Shown piece by piece: positions 1-9,247 of a DNA stretch of 64,000 bases. The position numbers and the translations under genes were made by a program. This stretch comes from Turneriella sp942492915 (GTDB lineage: Bacteria; Spirochaetota; Leptospiria; Turneriellales; Turneriellaceae). Location: contig OW818662.1 in the NCBI GenBank assembly GCA_942492915.1, positions 1,612,001 to 1,676,000 of the forward strand, in the 5' to 3' direction. Numbering within the stretch: position 1 is the first letter of the stretch; each line of letters opens with the position of its first letter. A model generated the notes under the pieces. The model was not told the origin of the DNA. It was given only the letters and a program-made list of their open reading frames with translations, and searched no databases.

Positions 1-377
1 CCTGGGCCACCGGTTCCGTTACCCTTGATGTCGCCACCCTGAATCATAAAATTTGGAATCACCCGGTGAAAGATGAGCCCGTCGAAATAAGGGCGTTTGG
101 CTGGTTTGCCGTCGGTATCTGTGAATTCTTTTTCGCCCCGCGCCAGCGTCACAAAATTTTCTACCGTTTTTGGCGCCGCGTGGCGGTACAGTTCTACCGT
201 GATGGTCCCCATGCTCGTTTCAATAACAGCGAGGGGATTCGTCTCTTTGCGCATCTTATCTTTCACGTTTTGCATAGCTTCTGCCTTGTTTTTCGGTGTT
301 TTGCTGCAGGCCTGAGTCATCGAAATCACCCCGGCAAGCAGCACGGCCCGGGCCAGCACGTTCAGCACGTGGTGCAT
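1..377 (-). CDS. Cyclophilin-type peptidyl-prolyl isomerase lipoprotein, 3' end outside window
   Basis: Cis-trans prolyl isomerase of the cyclophilin family, probably a lipoprotein acting in the periplasm. The reverse-strand reading frame runs from the ATG at 377 off the left edge of the window. It begins with a hydrophobic signal ending in the lipobox-like SMTQAC, with the lipid-bearing Cys near residue 24. Cyclophilin signatures follow: VIETSMGTITVELY, then YFDGLIFHRVIPNFMIQGGD. Only the first 125 or so residues are present. The start lies one base after the sdhB stop codon, so the two genes are probably co-transcribed and translationally coupled. No strong ribosome-binding site is visible, which fits coupling. 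The family assignment is firm; the lipoprotein call is inferred from the N-terminus. Confidence 0.85.
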   Translation of the reverse strand, partial: MHHVLNVLARAVLLAGVISMTQACSKTPKNKAEAMQNVKDKMRKETNPLAVIETSMGTITVELYRHAAPKTVENFVTLARGEKEFTDTDGKPAKRPYFDGLIFHRVIPNFMIQGGDIKGNGTGGP

Positions 378-378
378 A

Positions 379-1128
379 TCAGTAAGGGCTCACGAGTTCT
401 GCGCTCGCGTATTCGCGGTTCATGCGCGCGATGTGAGAGATTGAAATTTCTTTAGGGCATTCGGCTTCGCAGGCGCCCGTATTCGTGCAGTTGCCAAAAC
501 CTTCTGCGTCCATCGCAGCGACCATCTTGCGCACACGTTCAGCGCGTTCTTGTTTGCCCTGGGGCAGCAGCGCCAGATGCGAAACTTTTGCGGCGACGAA
601 AAGCATTGCAGATGCATTTTTGCACGCAGCGACGCAGGCACCGCAGCCGATGCATGCCGCTGCGAGAAACGCTTCGTCGGCGATCGGTTTGGGTATCGGG
701 GTGAGGTTCGCTTCAGGTGCGCTGCCCGTGTTTACGGTGACATATCCCCCTGCTTGTTGAATACGGTCAAAAGCGGATCGATCAACCACAAGGTCTTTGA
801 GGACGGGAAATGCTTTGGCGCGCCATGGTTCGACCGTAAGAGCGTCGCCGTCTTTGAACTTGCGCATGTGCAACTGGCAGGTGGCCGTGCCGCGTTCGGG
901 CCCGTGTGGCTTGCCGTCGATCACGACGCCGCATGAGCCGCAAATGCCTTCGCGGCAGTCGTGGCTGAATGCCACCGGCTCTTCGCCTTTATGCGTCAGG
1001 TCTTCGTTGAGCACGTCGAGCATTTCGAGAAACGACATATGCTCGTTGACGTTATCGAGCTGGTAGTTGTGAAACTTGCCCTTGTCGTCTTTGTTCTTCT
1101 GGCGCCAGACTTTGAGTTTGATCTTCAT
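379..1128 (-). CDS. sdhB: Succinate dehydrogenase/fumarate reductase iron-sulfur subunit
   Basis: Iron-sulfur subunit that passes electrons between the flavoprotein SdhA and the membrane anchor in complex II. The 249-residue protein has an N-terminal plant-type 2Fe-2S ferredoxin domain with Cys58, Cys63, Cys66 and Cys84 (CREGICGSCG). A C-terminal domain carries CIGCGACVAACK (residues 159-170) and CTNTGACEAECPK (214-226), the ligands for the 4Fe-4S and 3Fe-4S centres. The sequence looks like the shorter, non-classical SdhB of Bacteroidetes, epsilonproteobacteria and spirochaetes. No sdhA or sdhC lies beside it: upstream is a divergent gene, and downstream is a cyclophilin. The other subunits must therefore be elsewhere. 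Confidence 0.93.
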   Translation of the reverse strand: MKIKLKVWRQKNKDDKGKFHNYQLDNVNEHMSFLEMLDVLNEDLTHKGEEPVAFSHDCREGICGSCGVVIDGKPHGPERGTATCQLHMRKFKDGDALTVEPWRAKAFPVLKDLVVDRSAFDRIQQAGGYVTVNTGSAPEANLTPIPKPIADEAFLAAACIGCGACVAACKNASAMLFVAAKVSHLALLPQGKQERAERVRKMVAAMDAEGFGNCTNTGACEAECPKEISISHIARMNREYASAELVSPY

Positions 1129-1256
1129 CTGTACTCAGAATTGTTTTTGGCATTACGGCATAAAGCGAAAAACGACCGCGCGCTACCCTTACGTACCTGG
1201 GGAAAAATCCGCAATTACTTTCACTTTTGAGGCAGAAAGCCAACCCGGCTCAGAAT

Positions 1257-2849
1257 ATGCTGCCTGAGGCGAAGGGATGCGAAAACACAGGGTTAGCTGA
1301 GCTGGGGCAGTTCGTGCTCAGTCGGGCGCAGATGCGCGCCTACGACGCAAGGGCGATCAGTGATTTCAAATTGCCCGGCATTTTACTTATGGAGAATGCC
1401 GGGCGAAGCGCCGCCGAGCTGGCAGGGCGCCTGCTCTCAGGTACGGGCAAAGTCCGGTTAAAGGCCGTCGTCGTCTGCGGTACGGGTAATAACGGCGGCG
1501 ATGGTTTCGTGCTGGCGCGCCACCTGAATTCCTTTGGTGTGCGCGAATTACAGGTCGAAGTTTTTGTGGCTGGTGAAAGTGATAAGATCGCCGGTGACGC
1601 AAAAGTTCACTTCGAGGCGCTGCTCGCCACCGGCCAACCGGTTTCATTTTTACGCGATTCTAACCTGCCAGAATTCACTGAAGCAGTGCGCCAGGCAAAT
1701 CTCGTCGTCGATGCGGTATTTGGTACCGGCCTCAGCCGGCCTGTCGACGCGGCGACGCAGCAGATCATTGCCGCAATGAACAGGTCGCCGGGCTTTCGAT
1801 TGGCGCTCGATCTGCCGAGCGGCCTTGACGCCGACACGGGCGAAATTCTCGGCGCAGCGGTCAAAGCGACACACACCATCTCTTTTGCCCACGCAAAACC
1901 GGGATTACTCACCCCGCGGGGCAGCGAAGTGTGCGGATTGATCTCCGTGGCAAAAATTGGCTTCGCAGATGCAAAACTTCTTGCCGAAACTTCTTTTGCA
2001 GCTGAAGTTCTTACCGCAGGCCATGTGGCCGCCCACCTTCAACCCCGGCTGCCTGGAACCTACAAACACCGCTCGGGCGATGTGCTGCTGTTCGCGGGCT
2101 CAGAAGGCAAGACCGGGGCAGCGCACCTCGCAGCCGTTGCGGCGCTCAGAACCGGAACAGGACTCGCAACCGTCGCCACATGGAGAGAAGCTGCGGCTAT
2201 ACTCGAGCGCGCGAGCGACGAGGTAATGGTCAGCAGCCTGGATGCAGCGATGAGCCTTACAGATATTTTGGCGCTCACACAGAAGCGGCAAGCTGTGGCT
2301 GTCGGCCCGGGTTTTGGCCTAAGCGAAATGGCTCAGAAAATCACGCACTCGCTCTGGCACGACTGCCCTGTCGCGCTTACCCTCGATGCCGACGCGTTGA
2401 CCAACCTCGCAGGTGCCTCGCCAGCCACCGGCCCTCGTATCTTAACGCCACACGCCGGTGAAATGGCCCGCCTGCTCGATTGCACCGCTGCTGAAGTTGA
2501 ACGCGATCGTTATGCCACAGTTCGGCTCGCGGCTAACAAGTACAATGCGGTCGTCGTACTTAAAGGTGCGCATACGCTCATTGCCGGTACTGATGGCCGA
2601 ACCTTCGTTTCACCCTGGGCGAATGCGGCGCTCGCAACGGCAGGTTCGGGTGACGTTCTGACAGGAATTATTTGTGCACTGTCTGCTGCGCTCGAGCCAC
2701 TCGACGCGGCCTGCTGCGGGGTGTACCTGCACGCGCTCACCGCGCACCTATGGACTCAAAGAAGCGGAACTGACCGCGGTATGCTGGCTTCTGATATCGT
2801 GCAGATGCTACCTCTCGCCTTCGCCGAAATCGCAGAGACGCGCGTCTGA
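1257..2849 (+). CDS. nnr: Bifunctional NAD(P)H-hydrate epimerase / ADP-dependent dehydratase
   Basis: Repairs damaged NADH and NADPH. The N-terminal YjeF_N domain epimerises the R-hydrate, and the C-terminal ribokinase-like domain dehydrates the S-hydrate using ADP. The epimerase half shows VVCGTGNNGGDGFVLAR and LDLPSGLDADTG. The dehydratase half shows KHRSGDVLLFAGS, VGPGFG, TLDADALT, ILTPHAGEMARL and the nucleotide loop ATAGSGDVLTG. At about 530 residues it has the normal length of the fused enzyme. The start is uncertain: ATG 1257 is preferred, but an in-frame TTG at 1227 and a GTG at 1314 (just before the conserved LSRAQMRAYD) are possible. It is divergent from sdhB. Confidence 0.92.
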   Translation: MLPEAKGCENTGLAELGQFVLSRAQMRAYDARAISDFKLPGILLMENAGRSAAELAGRLLSGTGKVRLKAVVVCGTGNNGGDGFVLARHLNSFGVRELQVEVFVAGESDKIAGDAKVHFEALLATGQPVSFLRDSNLPEFTEAVRQANLVVDAVFGTGLSRPVDAATQQIIAAMNRSPGFRLALDLPSGLDADTGEILGAAVKATHTISFAHAKPGLLTPRGSEVCGLISVAKIGFADAKLLAETSFAAEVLTAGHVAAHLQPRLPGTYKHRSGDVLLFAGSEGKTGAAHLAAVAALRTGTGLATVATWREAAAILERASDEVMVSSLDAAMSLTDILALTQKRQAVAVGPGFGLSEMAQKITHSLWHDCPVALTLDADALTNLAGASPATGPRILTPHAGEMARLLDCTAAEVERDRYATVRLAANKYNAVVVLKGAHTLIAGTDGRTFVSPWANAALATAGSGDVLTGIICALSAALEPLDAACCGVYLHALTAHLWTQRSGTDRGMLASDIVQMLPLAFAEIAETRV

Positions 2850-2863
2850 GCCTGTAACCGTAG

Positions 2864-4129
2864 CTATTCGACCGGCCGGCCGAGTTGATATTCTGCCAGG
2901 GTGCGCACGTAATATTCAAGCGTTGGTGCCGATGTTCGGCTATCGGACTTCTCAATCTGTTCGCGTGCGAGCTGCCTTTCGGCGCGCAGGCACACGTCAC
3001 GAATTGCGCGCACCGAAAGGCCGGCCAACTGCTGCGCCAGGCGGCGATTATCTTCTGCAGAAAGCTGTTTTGCGTAAAACCTTACCAGCTCGCGAATGTC
3101 ATCTTCTTGCGGTTCGTTAAATTCGAGAATTGTGTCGAAACGCGACAAGAGCGCACTGTCGAGATCTTGCGGCCGGTTCGTCGCACCAACGGTTATGATA
3201 TTGTTCTGAGTTTCAAGACCGTCAATTTTTCTGAGCAATACTGAAAGCAACCGGCGCGAAGCCTCAAACAGTTTTTCGTTACGCGAGGGCGCGAGTGCAT
3301 CGATCTCATCGAGAAAAAGTATCAGCGGTTCGCGCGTCGTGGTGGCAGCGTCAAAGATGACAGCCAGCCGCTTTGTCGATTCGCCGTAATACGCTGAGAG
3401 AATATTTTCAAGCGGTACGTGCACGACAACAAGCCCCGCTTCTTTGCCGACATGCCGCGCCATCGTGGTTTTGCCCGTACCCGGTGGCCCGGCAAAAAGC
3501 ACGGCACGCGGGCGGTTGAGAGAAAATTCGCTGCGTGTTTCGCGCGCGATGCGGTCATAGACTTCAGGGTTTTTGAGCGGCAGAATGACTGTTTCACGCA
3601 GTTTCTCCGTCAGGCGCGAGAATGCCGCGATACCGCCGATTTTATCCTGCGGTCTGTAGATGTGGCAGCCCATGTCTGCCAGCTGCGCCAAGACGTCTTT
3701 GCCCGAAACCCGGCCGAGCGCACGGCGCAAAACGGCGCTGATCAGGGAAAGCTCCGCATGAACCAACGCGCCCTTTTTGGTGATCTCGAGCGTTTTTTCA
3801 CCGTAGAGGCCAGAGATACGAATTTTGATCTTGTCGAGCAACCCTTCGGTCGCGAACAGATTGTCGTTGAGCGCCTGTATCGAGAGAAAAGATTTTTCGA
3901 AAGTGTGTATGCGCCAGTTCTCGAGATGGCGTTTGGCGATCGCAATCGTATCGATCAGCAATGAATCAGAGACCTCGTCGACTTCGCACCGCAGATTGAA
4001 GTCGCTGCGCTCGAAAGTGAGCTGCAATTTCTGGCTGTCGACCCCGATTTCTGCTGCGGTGCGGTCGAGTTCGGCGCGAATTTCACTGAGTTGCAGCGCC
4101 GGGCCGGCAGTTTCGCGGGGAGTAGCCAT
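2864..4129 (-). CDS. AAA-family ATPase with unique N-terminal domain
   Basis: ATP-driven remodelling ATPase of unknown target. The last 230 residues form one classical AAA module: Walker A GPPGTGKTT (about residue 215), Walker B LILFLDEIDAL, sensor-1 GATNRPQDLD, and an arginine-finger region SRFDTILEF. This is like the ATPase parts of FtsH, SpoVK and Cdc48, but there is no protease domain or transmembrane segment. The first 165 or so residues match nothing I recognise. ATG 4129 is preferred over GTG 4135. The gene converges on nnr with a gap of 14 bases. Classification as AAA is secure; the function is unknown. Confidence 0.85.
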   Translation of the reverse strand: MATPRETAGPALQLSEIRAELDRTAAEIGVDSQKLQLTFERSDFNLRCEVDEVSDSLLIDTIAIAKRHLENWRIHTFEKSFLSIQALNDNLFATEGLLDKIKIRISGLYGEKTLEITKKGALVHAELSLISAVLRRALGRVSGKDVLAQLADMGCHIYRPQDKIGGIAAFSRLTEKLRETVILPLKNPEVYDRIARETRSEFSLNRPRAVLFAGPPGTGKTTMARHVGKEAGLVVVHVPLENILSAYYGESTKRLAVIFDAATTTREPLILFLDEIDALAPSRNEKLFEASRRLLSVLLRKIDGLETQNNIITVGATNRPQDLDSALLSRFDTILEFNEPQEDDIRELVRFYAKQLSAEDNRRLAQQLAGLSVRAIRDVCLRAERQLAREQIEKSDSRTSAPTLEYYVRTLAEYQLGRPVE

Positions 4130-4207
4130 GAACACGGCATGACCACGACACGTGCTACGGCGGCAACCGCCAATCGGCCGCAGCGCTATCCGGTGCCGGC
4201 GACGGTT

Positions 4208-6502
4208 TCACCTGCGTAAATACTTGGATTCGAACGTCGCGACCGGCAGCGGCGGGCTGAAAAGATAACCCTGATAAAACTTGCAGCCGTTCTCGTACAA
4301 GAAGCTGCGCTGCTCATCGGTTTCCACGCCTTCTGCGATCACCTCGAGCCTGAGGTTGTGCGCCATGCCAATAATCGTTTTGACGAGCACCGCGTCGTTC
4401 GGGTCGGTCGATATATCGCGCACAAACGACTGATCGACTTTGAGCTGGCTGAGCGGCAGTTGTTTCAGATACGAAAGCGACGACTGCCCTGTGCCGAAGT
4501 CATCTAGCGAAAGATGTACGCCCATCTCGCGAAGTTCACGCATACGCGCTGCCGTGTCTTCGACGTTTTCGAGCGCGAGCGATTCTGTAAGTTCAAGTTT
4601 GAGGCGCGAAGGCGCGACGCCGAACCGTTTGAGCGACGATGCAATCTGCCCCGCAAAATCGGGCTGATGAAACTGGCGCGCACTCACATTTACCGCAAGC
4701 GTCAGCTGAGCCGATTGCGGCTGGCCTGCCCAACCGGCGAGAAGTTCGCACGAACGGTCTATCACCCATGCGCCGATCTCAACGATGAGTCCGGTGCGTT
4801 CGGCAGCGGGTATAAAATCGAGCGGCGAAACAATTCCCTTTTCGGGATGTTGCCAGCGCAACAACACCTCTGCGCCGACGAGCACTTCACCTTCGGCGAC
4901 CTGAGGCTGAAGGTAGAGTACAAACTGGCTCTGCAGCAGCGCGTGTTTCAAATCGTCTTCAAGCTTCAGCCGCTCAGACAGCAGATGCTGCATCTCGGGA
5001 TCAAAAAAGCGGAATGTATTTCGGCCATCTGCCTTTGCCTGATACATTGCCATGTCGGCCCGGCGCAAGAGTTCATCGACGCTCGTCTCGTGGCCCAGGA
5101 ACATGGTCACCCCGATGCTGCAGGTGTTTTCGTAATCAGTCATTTGCCGGTACGAGAGGGCTACCGGCAGGCTCAGCGCACGCAAAATGCGCCGCGTGAG
5201 TTCAGTGACCTCTTCGGCGGCGGTTTCTTCGTCCGCAGAAAGTTCACCCAGAATAATGATGAACTCGTCGCCGCCGAGCCGTGCCACCGTATCGCCTTCG
5301 CGCACGCAAATTTTTAAACGACGCGACTGCTGCACCAGCAGCTGGTCGCCGGCCTCATGACCTTTCGTATCGTTCAGATTCTTAAAATGATCAAGGTCGA
5401 TAAAAAGCAGCGCACCGCGAAGGCCCGTTCGGGCGCTCAGCGCAAGCGCCTGTTCGAGGCGATCGAGCAACAGGCGGCGGTTGGGCAACGAAGTGAGAGG
5501 ATCGTAAAACGCAAGGTTTTCAACCTGTTCTTCAGCCTGGCGCCGTTCTGTGACATCGTGTACCGCGCCGAGTAGCATCGTCACGACTCCCGTATCGGCG
5601 TCTCGCACCGGCCTTACATGGTCGCGCAACCAGACCACATTGCCATTCGCCGCATGTATTCGGTATTCGGTGATCGTTTCTTCGCCATCGAGCAGCGAAG
5701 GCATATGCCGCTGCAAATTGGCGCGATCGTCTGCGTGTACTATCGACATCCAGCCGCCTTTTCGCACCAGTTCTTCGGGCAGGTACCCGGTAATTCGTTC
5801 GAATGAACCAGCGAAAACCTGCGGCACCATGTTAGGCTCTTTGAGATCGATCTGGTAAACATAGTCAGAGGCAAGTTCGGTAAACAGTTTCAGCAGGCGC
5901 TCTTTTGCCTCAAGCTCGGTTTTCTGGTTGCGCGCGGCCATCAGCAAAATGCGCGTGTGCCTGAGACTGCGTTCAAGCGTGTTGACGACATGCGCAATCA
6001 CGGCCGCAATCAGGGTACTCACCGAGGCAAACCCGATCGCGACACTCGCGAAGTTTGAGAACGGTGTGATGCCCGGCGGCAGCGAAATAATCTTACCCGG
6101 ATGACGCTCTTCAACGCTGTAGCCGATAAAGAGTAGCCCGGCCGCGGCCAGCAGGGTCAGCGCAAAGGCCACACGAAAGCGGTAATATGCAGCGGCAAGG
6201 GCGACGCCGGCGATCAGCACCAGCAAAGGGCCCGTTCGCGGCTCGGGCAAGCCCCACGAGACCTGCAGGCCGATGATTCCCATATTCACAATGAGAGTAA
6301 TGGAAATGAGCCGATAGCCTGCTCTGCCGATAAGCATCACCGCGAGAGCCAAGATAAAGGCCAGCAGATGTATCGAGAGAAAATCGGGCACAAAACCCTG
6401 GCGCGCTACTCTGAAGAGCCAGCTCGCAGAACCGCCGATCACGCAGATTAGTGCGAGTCTGCGCGCGAGAGTCTGCTCCCATTCGATTTTTTTGACGGCC
6501 AT
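4208..6502 (-). CDS. Membrane PAS-GGDEF-EAL cyclic-di-GMP protein
   Basis: Signalling protein that can make and break cyclic di-GMP. The 764 residues run in order: an N-terminal membrane sensor of about six hydrophobic helices (roughly 15-175), a short coiled linker, a PAS domain with PAC tail (about 210-330, ending VHDVTERRQAEE), a GGDEF domain and an EAL domain. The cyclase signature is intact (RLGGDEFIIIL). The phosphodiesterase domain keeps EVLLRW (the ExLxR form), the NVSARQF segment, LTESLALEN, LSLDDFGTG, KVDQSFV and EGVE. Both activities are therefore plausible. It lies alone in its orientation between the AAA gene and rmuC, behind a hairpin. Confidence 0.93.
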   Translation of the reverse strand: MAVKKIEWEQTLARRLALICVIGGSASWLFRVARQGFVPDFLSIHLLAFILALAVMLIGRAGYRLISITLIVNMGIIGLQVSWGLPEPRTGPLLVLIAGVALAAAYYRFRVAFALTLLAAAGLLFIGYSVEERHPGKIISLPPGITPFSNFASVAIGFASVSTLIAAVIAHVVNTLERSLRHTRILLMAARNQKTELEAKERLLKLFTELASDYVYQIDLKEPNMVPQVFAGSFERITGYLPEELVRKGGWMSIVHADDRANLQRHMPSLLDGEETITEYRIHAANGNVVWLRDHVRPVRDADTGVVTMLLGAVHDVTERRQAEEQVENLAFYDPLTSLPNRRLLLDRLEQALALSARTGLRGALLFIDLDHFKNLNDTKGHEAGDQLLVQQSRRLKICVREGDTVARLGGDEFIIILGELSADEETAAEEVTELTRRILRALSLPVALSYRQMTDYENTCSIGVTMFLGHETSVDELLRRADMAMYQAKADGRNTFRFFDPEMQHLLSERLKLEDDLKHALLQSQFVLYLQPQVAEGEVLVGAEVLLRWQHPEKGIVSPLDFIPAAERTGLIVEIGAWVIDRSCELLAGWAGQPQSAQLTLAVNVSARQFHQPDFAGQIASSLKRFGVAPSRLKLELTESLALENVEDTAARMRELREMGVHLSLDDFGTGQSSLSYLKQLPLSQLKVDQSFVRDISTDPNDAVLVKTIIGMAHNLRLEVIAEGVETDEQRSFLYENGCKFYQGYLFSPPLPVATFESKYLRR

Positions 6503-6508
6503 ACCCTT

Positions 6509-6565
6509 TGAAAAAAACCGAACGGAGGCTGAACACCCCTCTCTGTCGGCTATCGGTTTTTTTCA
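6509..6565 (-). terminator. Hairpin with 13-bp arms and a T7 tract between rmuC and the GGDEF-EAL gene
   Basis: Perfect 13-base inverted repeat: TGAAAAAAACCGA at 6509-6521 and TCGGTTTTTTTCA at 6553-6565. A nested GAGG/CCTC stem lies in the 31-base loop. Read on the minus strand, a CG-rich core is followed by seven T, as in an intrinsic terminator for rmuC. It ends only seven bases before the start codon of the downstream GGDEF-EAL gene. It could therefore also act as a leader structure controlling that gene. The long loop makes it an untypical terminator. Confidence 0.5.
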
Positions 6566-6657
6566 GAGGCTATTGCAAATCGGGTGAACGAGCTTGAATG
6601 CCCCCTACATTTTGAAAAGCGTTAAAGAGAGATTCGGCCTTCAAATGGGAAAAAAAA

Positions 6658-7830
6658 TCAGTCTGCGCCCTCGTCGTCAGAGGTGATCGCGAGCTTTTTT
6701 TTGGCCTTGGCGCCCAGTTCGCGCAGCTTTTCGCTCTGCGTGACCAGGTTACCTGGCCCGGTATTCAACTTTTTTACCGCCTCGTCATAGGTCTTGCGCG
6801 TGGTTTCCATCTGGCTGCCGAGCCGCTGGATGTCTTCGACGAAACCGACAAACTTATCGTACAGTTTGCCCCCTTCAGTCGCGATCTTGAATGCATTTTT
6901 GTTCTGGTTATCTTGCTGCCACATCTGCGCTACAAGCCGCAACGTCACAAGCAGCGTGCCGGGCGTCAGTATCACGACATTTTTTCTAAACGCATAGTCA
7001 TAGAGCTGCTCATCGGCATTAACTGCTTCGAGAAACGCACCTTCGATCGGCACAAACATGAACACAAGATCGATGCTGTTCACGCCTTCGAGACCGCTGT
7101 AGTTCTTTTTACCCAGGTCATCGATGTGTTTTTTGAGCCGGGCAAGGTGCTCTTTGCGCAGTGCCGCGCGCGCCTCTTCGTTTGCAGCGCCAAACATCTG
7201 CTCGTAGTGCACGAGCGACACCTTTGAATCGATCACCATGTCTTTCTGGTCTGGCAGGCGTACGATCACGTCAGGTCTGAAATCCGCACCTTCGCCTTTA
7301 AGCGACACCTGCGTCTCATAGTGCGTCCCTTTGATGAGGCCCGCGACTTCGAGCAGACGCTCGAGCACCATTTCACCCCAGTTGCCGCGCGACTTCGCGT
7401 CGCCTTTGAGCGCATCGGCGAGCCGGCGCGCTTCGTCGCTCACGTTTTTGTTCAGATCGGTGAGCGAACGAATCTGTTCTTTGAGCGCCGCGCTGTCGCG
7501 CCCCTGCGCGGTCGCGGTCTGTTCGAGGCGGTTCTGAAACTCGCCTAATTTATTCTGCAGCGGAGACAAAAGCGTCGTCAGCTGTTTTTGCGCATCTTCT
7601 TGCACCTGGCGCGAACCGTGCACCAGCACGTCGTTGGCGATATTTTTGAATTCGTTTTGAATCTGCTGCCCGAGCGCTGCCTGCGCCGCTTCGGTCTTGG
7701 CGAGTGACTCTTTCAGAAGGCGATTTTCGGTGAGGGCCGCGACGGTTGAATTCTTGCCAGCGAGCCTGCCCATCACAAAACCCAGCGCGAGCCCCAAAAC
7801 CAGCGCCGCGAGAACATAGACGAATTCCAT
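6658..7830 (-). CDS. rmuC: DNA recombination protein RmuC homologue
   Basis: RmuC-family protein with a PD-(D/E)XK nuclease-like fold, linked to limiting rearrangements at inverted repeats. It starts with a single membrane anchor (about residues 2-22). A coiled coil rich in Gln, Glu and Lys follows, then the conserved RmuC domain: GNWGEMVLERLLE, ADFRPDVIVRLPD, MVIDSKVSLVHYE and FMFVPIEGAFLEA. About 390 residues is typical. ATG 7830 (MEFVYVLAA) is preferred to GTG 7857, because family members begin directly with the membrane helix. The gene lies 48 bases after the flavoprotein gene and may share its transcript. Confidence 0.92.
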   Translation of the reverse strand: MEFVYVLAALVLGLALGFVMGRLAGKNSTVAALTENRLLKESLAKTEAAQAALGQQIQNEFKNIANDVLVHGSRQVQEDAQKQLTTLLSPLQNKLGEFQNRLEQTATAQGRDSAALKEQIRSLTDLNKNVSDEARRLADALKGDAKSRGNWGEMVLERLLEVAGLIKGTHYETQVSLKGEGADFRPDVIVRLPDQKDMVIDSKVSLVHYEQMFGAANEEARAALRKEHLARLKKHIDDLGKKNYSGLEGVNSIDLVFMFVPIEGAFLEAVNADEQLYDYAFRKNVVILTPGTLLVTLRLVAQMWQQDNQNKNAFKIATEGGKLYDKFVGFVEDIQRLGSQMETTRKTYDEAVKKLNTGPGNLVTQSEKLRELGAKAKKKLAITSDDEGAD

Positions 7831-7878
7831 AGGCGTCAGGTTACCACAGCAATTCACCGTGTTAAGCAGGTTATGCGG

Positions 7879-9246
7879 TCAGACAGCGAGCGTCTTCGCA
7901 TACGTAACCCAGCCGGCGAATTTCTTTCTGTCAGGGACTTCGGGAAAATTCTGATAGTGCAGATAGACGAGCGGCATGCGTGCAAGCGACCGCACGAGGT
8001 TTGCCGCAAAGACCGGGTCGCGCACGCCGGTCGCGAGAATACTGAGCGCACTCGTGAGCGACCCCTCTGGCATCACCTGCCTGATGCCCGCAAGCATCAT
8101 CGCTTCGTTCATGAGGCCATACCGAAACATTTTCGCGATCTCTGAGGATGTCAGGTTCTGCGAAAATCGGCGAAACACGTTGTAGCTCGCGAGCATTGCC
8201 CCGAGACTCTTTTGAAACGTGGCCGTGTAGCGCCACAGCACTGCTGCATCACCGGGGTCTGCCGCGCCCCGAACTGCATCGGCCAAAAGCCGCGCCGCCT
8301 GAATCGACGGCATCACTCCGCTGCCGTGCACCGAGAACACCTGGTTAGCCGCATTACCGACAACCGCAACGCCGGGAGCCGACAGCGCATGCAGCGGATG
8401 CCGCAGCGGAATTGTACCCCCGCCGCTGTGGATTTTCTCACCCACCCAGGGGTGTCCGGCTATGAATTTCTTCACCATCTGCGTACCCGTGAGAAATCGC
8501 GCATCTTTAATTGAACCTGCGAGAATGCCCACCTCTGTGAGGTCGGGAGAAAGCTGAATGCTCAGCGTCGAATAACCACCCTGCGTGCCGAGAATGCTGA
8601 TGAGGGTTCCCGGTTTAACGCCAAGCTCGCTAAGAAAGCGGGAGGCCCCGGCGCGGTCTTTGACGTGGCAGTTCTGCTGCAGCGCAGTGCAGTAATCAGA
8701 ATCATCTGTCTCGCCAACGTCCGCAATAAAGGCAGGCACCCGCCCTGTGAGCGCCACCGCAAGGCCGGTCGCGTCGACGAAAAGTTGCGCACCGATTTCA
8801 ATAATTCCCCCGGCCTCTGCGGCTTCGCGCACCTCAAGGCGCAGTGCTACCGGTCGATCGTCCTGGAATTCAAAGTTCGCGACGCGCGCATTGCCAAAAC
8901 CCGTGACACCTGCGGCAAATGCAGAACGCTGAAGTCGGTCGACAAACGGCCGCATGCGCACATTCGTAAAGCCGCTCGCGGACACATCGAGGCGCTCTGC
9001 AAAATTTTCTGAAAAGAACGAAACGGGAAAATCGGCGAGCTCAACCTCATCACCCTGTGGCGCAGCAAGGCCCACCTTCGCAAAACCCTCGGGGTGCACC
9101 CCGTTCACCCACGAAGGCCCGGCCTTCGCAAACTCGCGCTGCTCGACGAGCGCAACGCGAAAGCCCGCCTCTGCCAGAAACAGCGCGCTCGCCGCCCCTG
9201 CAGGGCCGGCGCCAAGCACAACAATGTCAAATGTTTGTTTTTTCAT
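7879..9246 (-). CDS. FAD-dependent oxidoreductase (GGR/halogenase-like fold)
   Basis: Flavoprotein of the p-hydroxybenzoate-hydroxylase fold; the substrate is unknown. The N-terminus carries the dinucleotide-binding motif VVLGAGPAGAASALFLAEAG, followed by the FAD-contacting VEQRE. A second FAD motif near residue 320 reads AVVGNAANQVFSVHGSG, where most relatives have GDAA. The family includes geranylgeranyl reductases, FixC and flavin halogenases, but I see no motif that chooses among them. The 455-residue length is normal. Its start codon abuts the 111-bp hairpin element, whose end supplies the only AAGGG-like ribosome-binding sequence, about 11 bases upstream of the ATG. Confidence 0.8.
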   Translation of the reverse strand: MKKQTFDIVVLGAGPAGAASALFLAEAGFRVALVEQREFAKAGPSWVNGVHPEGFAKVGLAAPQGDEVELADFPVSFFSENFAERLDVSASGFTNVRMRPFVDRLQRSAFAAGVTGFGNARVANFEFQDDRPVALRLEVREAAEAGGIIEIGAQLFVDATGLAVALTGRVPAFIADVGETDDSDYCTALQQNCHVKDRAGASRFLSELGVKPGTLISILGTQGGYSTLSIQLSPDLTEVGILAGSIKDARFLTGTQMVKKFIAGHPWVGEKIHSGGGTIPLRHPLHALSAPGVAVVGNAANQVFSVHGSGVMPSIQAARLLADAVRGAADPGDAAVLWRYTATFQKSLGAMLASYNVFRRFSQNLTSSEIAKMFRYGLMNEAMMLAGIRQVMPEGSLTSALSILATGVRDPVFAANLVRSLARMPLVYLHYQNFPEVPDRKKFAGWVTYAKTLAV

Positions 9247-9247
9247 C

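Noticed and set aside
66..455. Forward-strand ORF over the left edge
   Set aside because: The reverse strand encodes a clear cyclophilin and the end of sdhB. The forward frame is a shadow without family pattern.
4867..4905. Degenerate EAL domain because the motif reads EVL
   Set aside because: EVLLRW keeps the ExLxR form used for metal and substrate binding, and the other catalytic motifs (DDFGTG, KVDQSFV, EGVE) are present.
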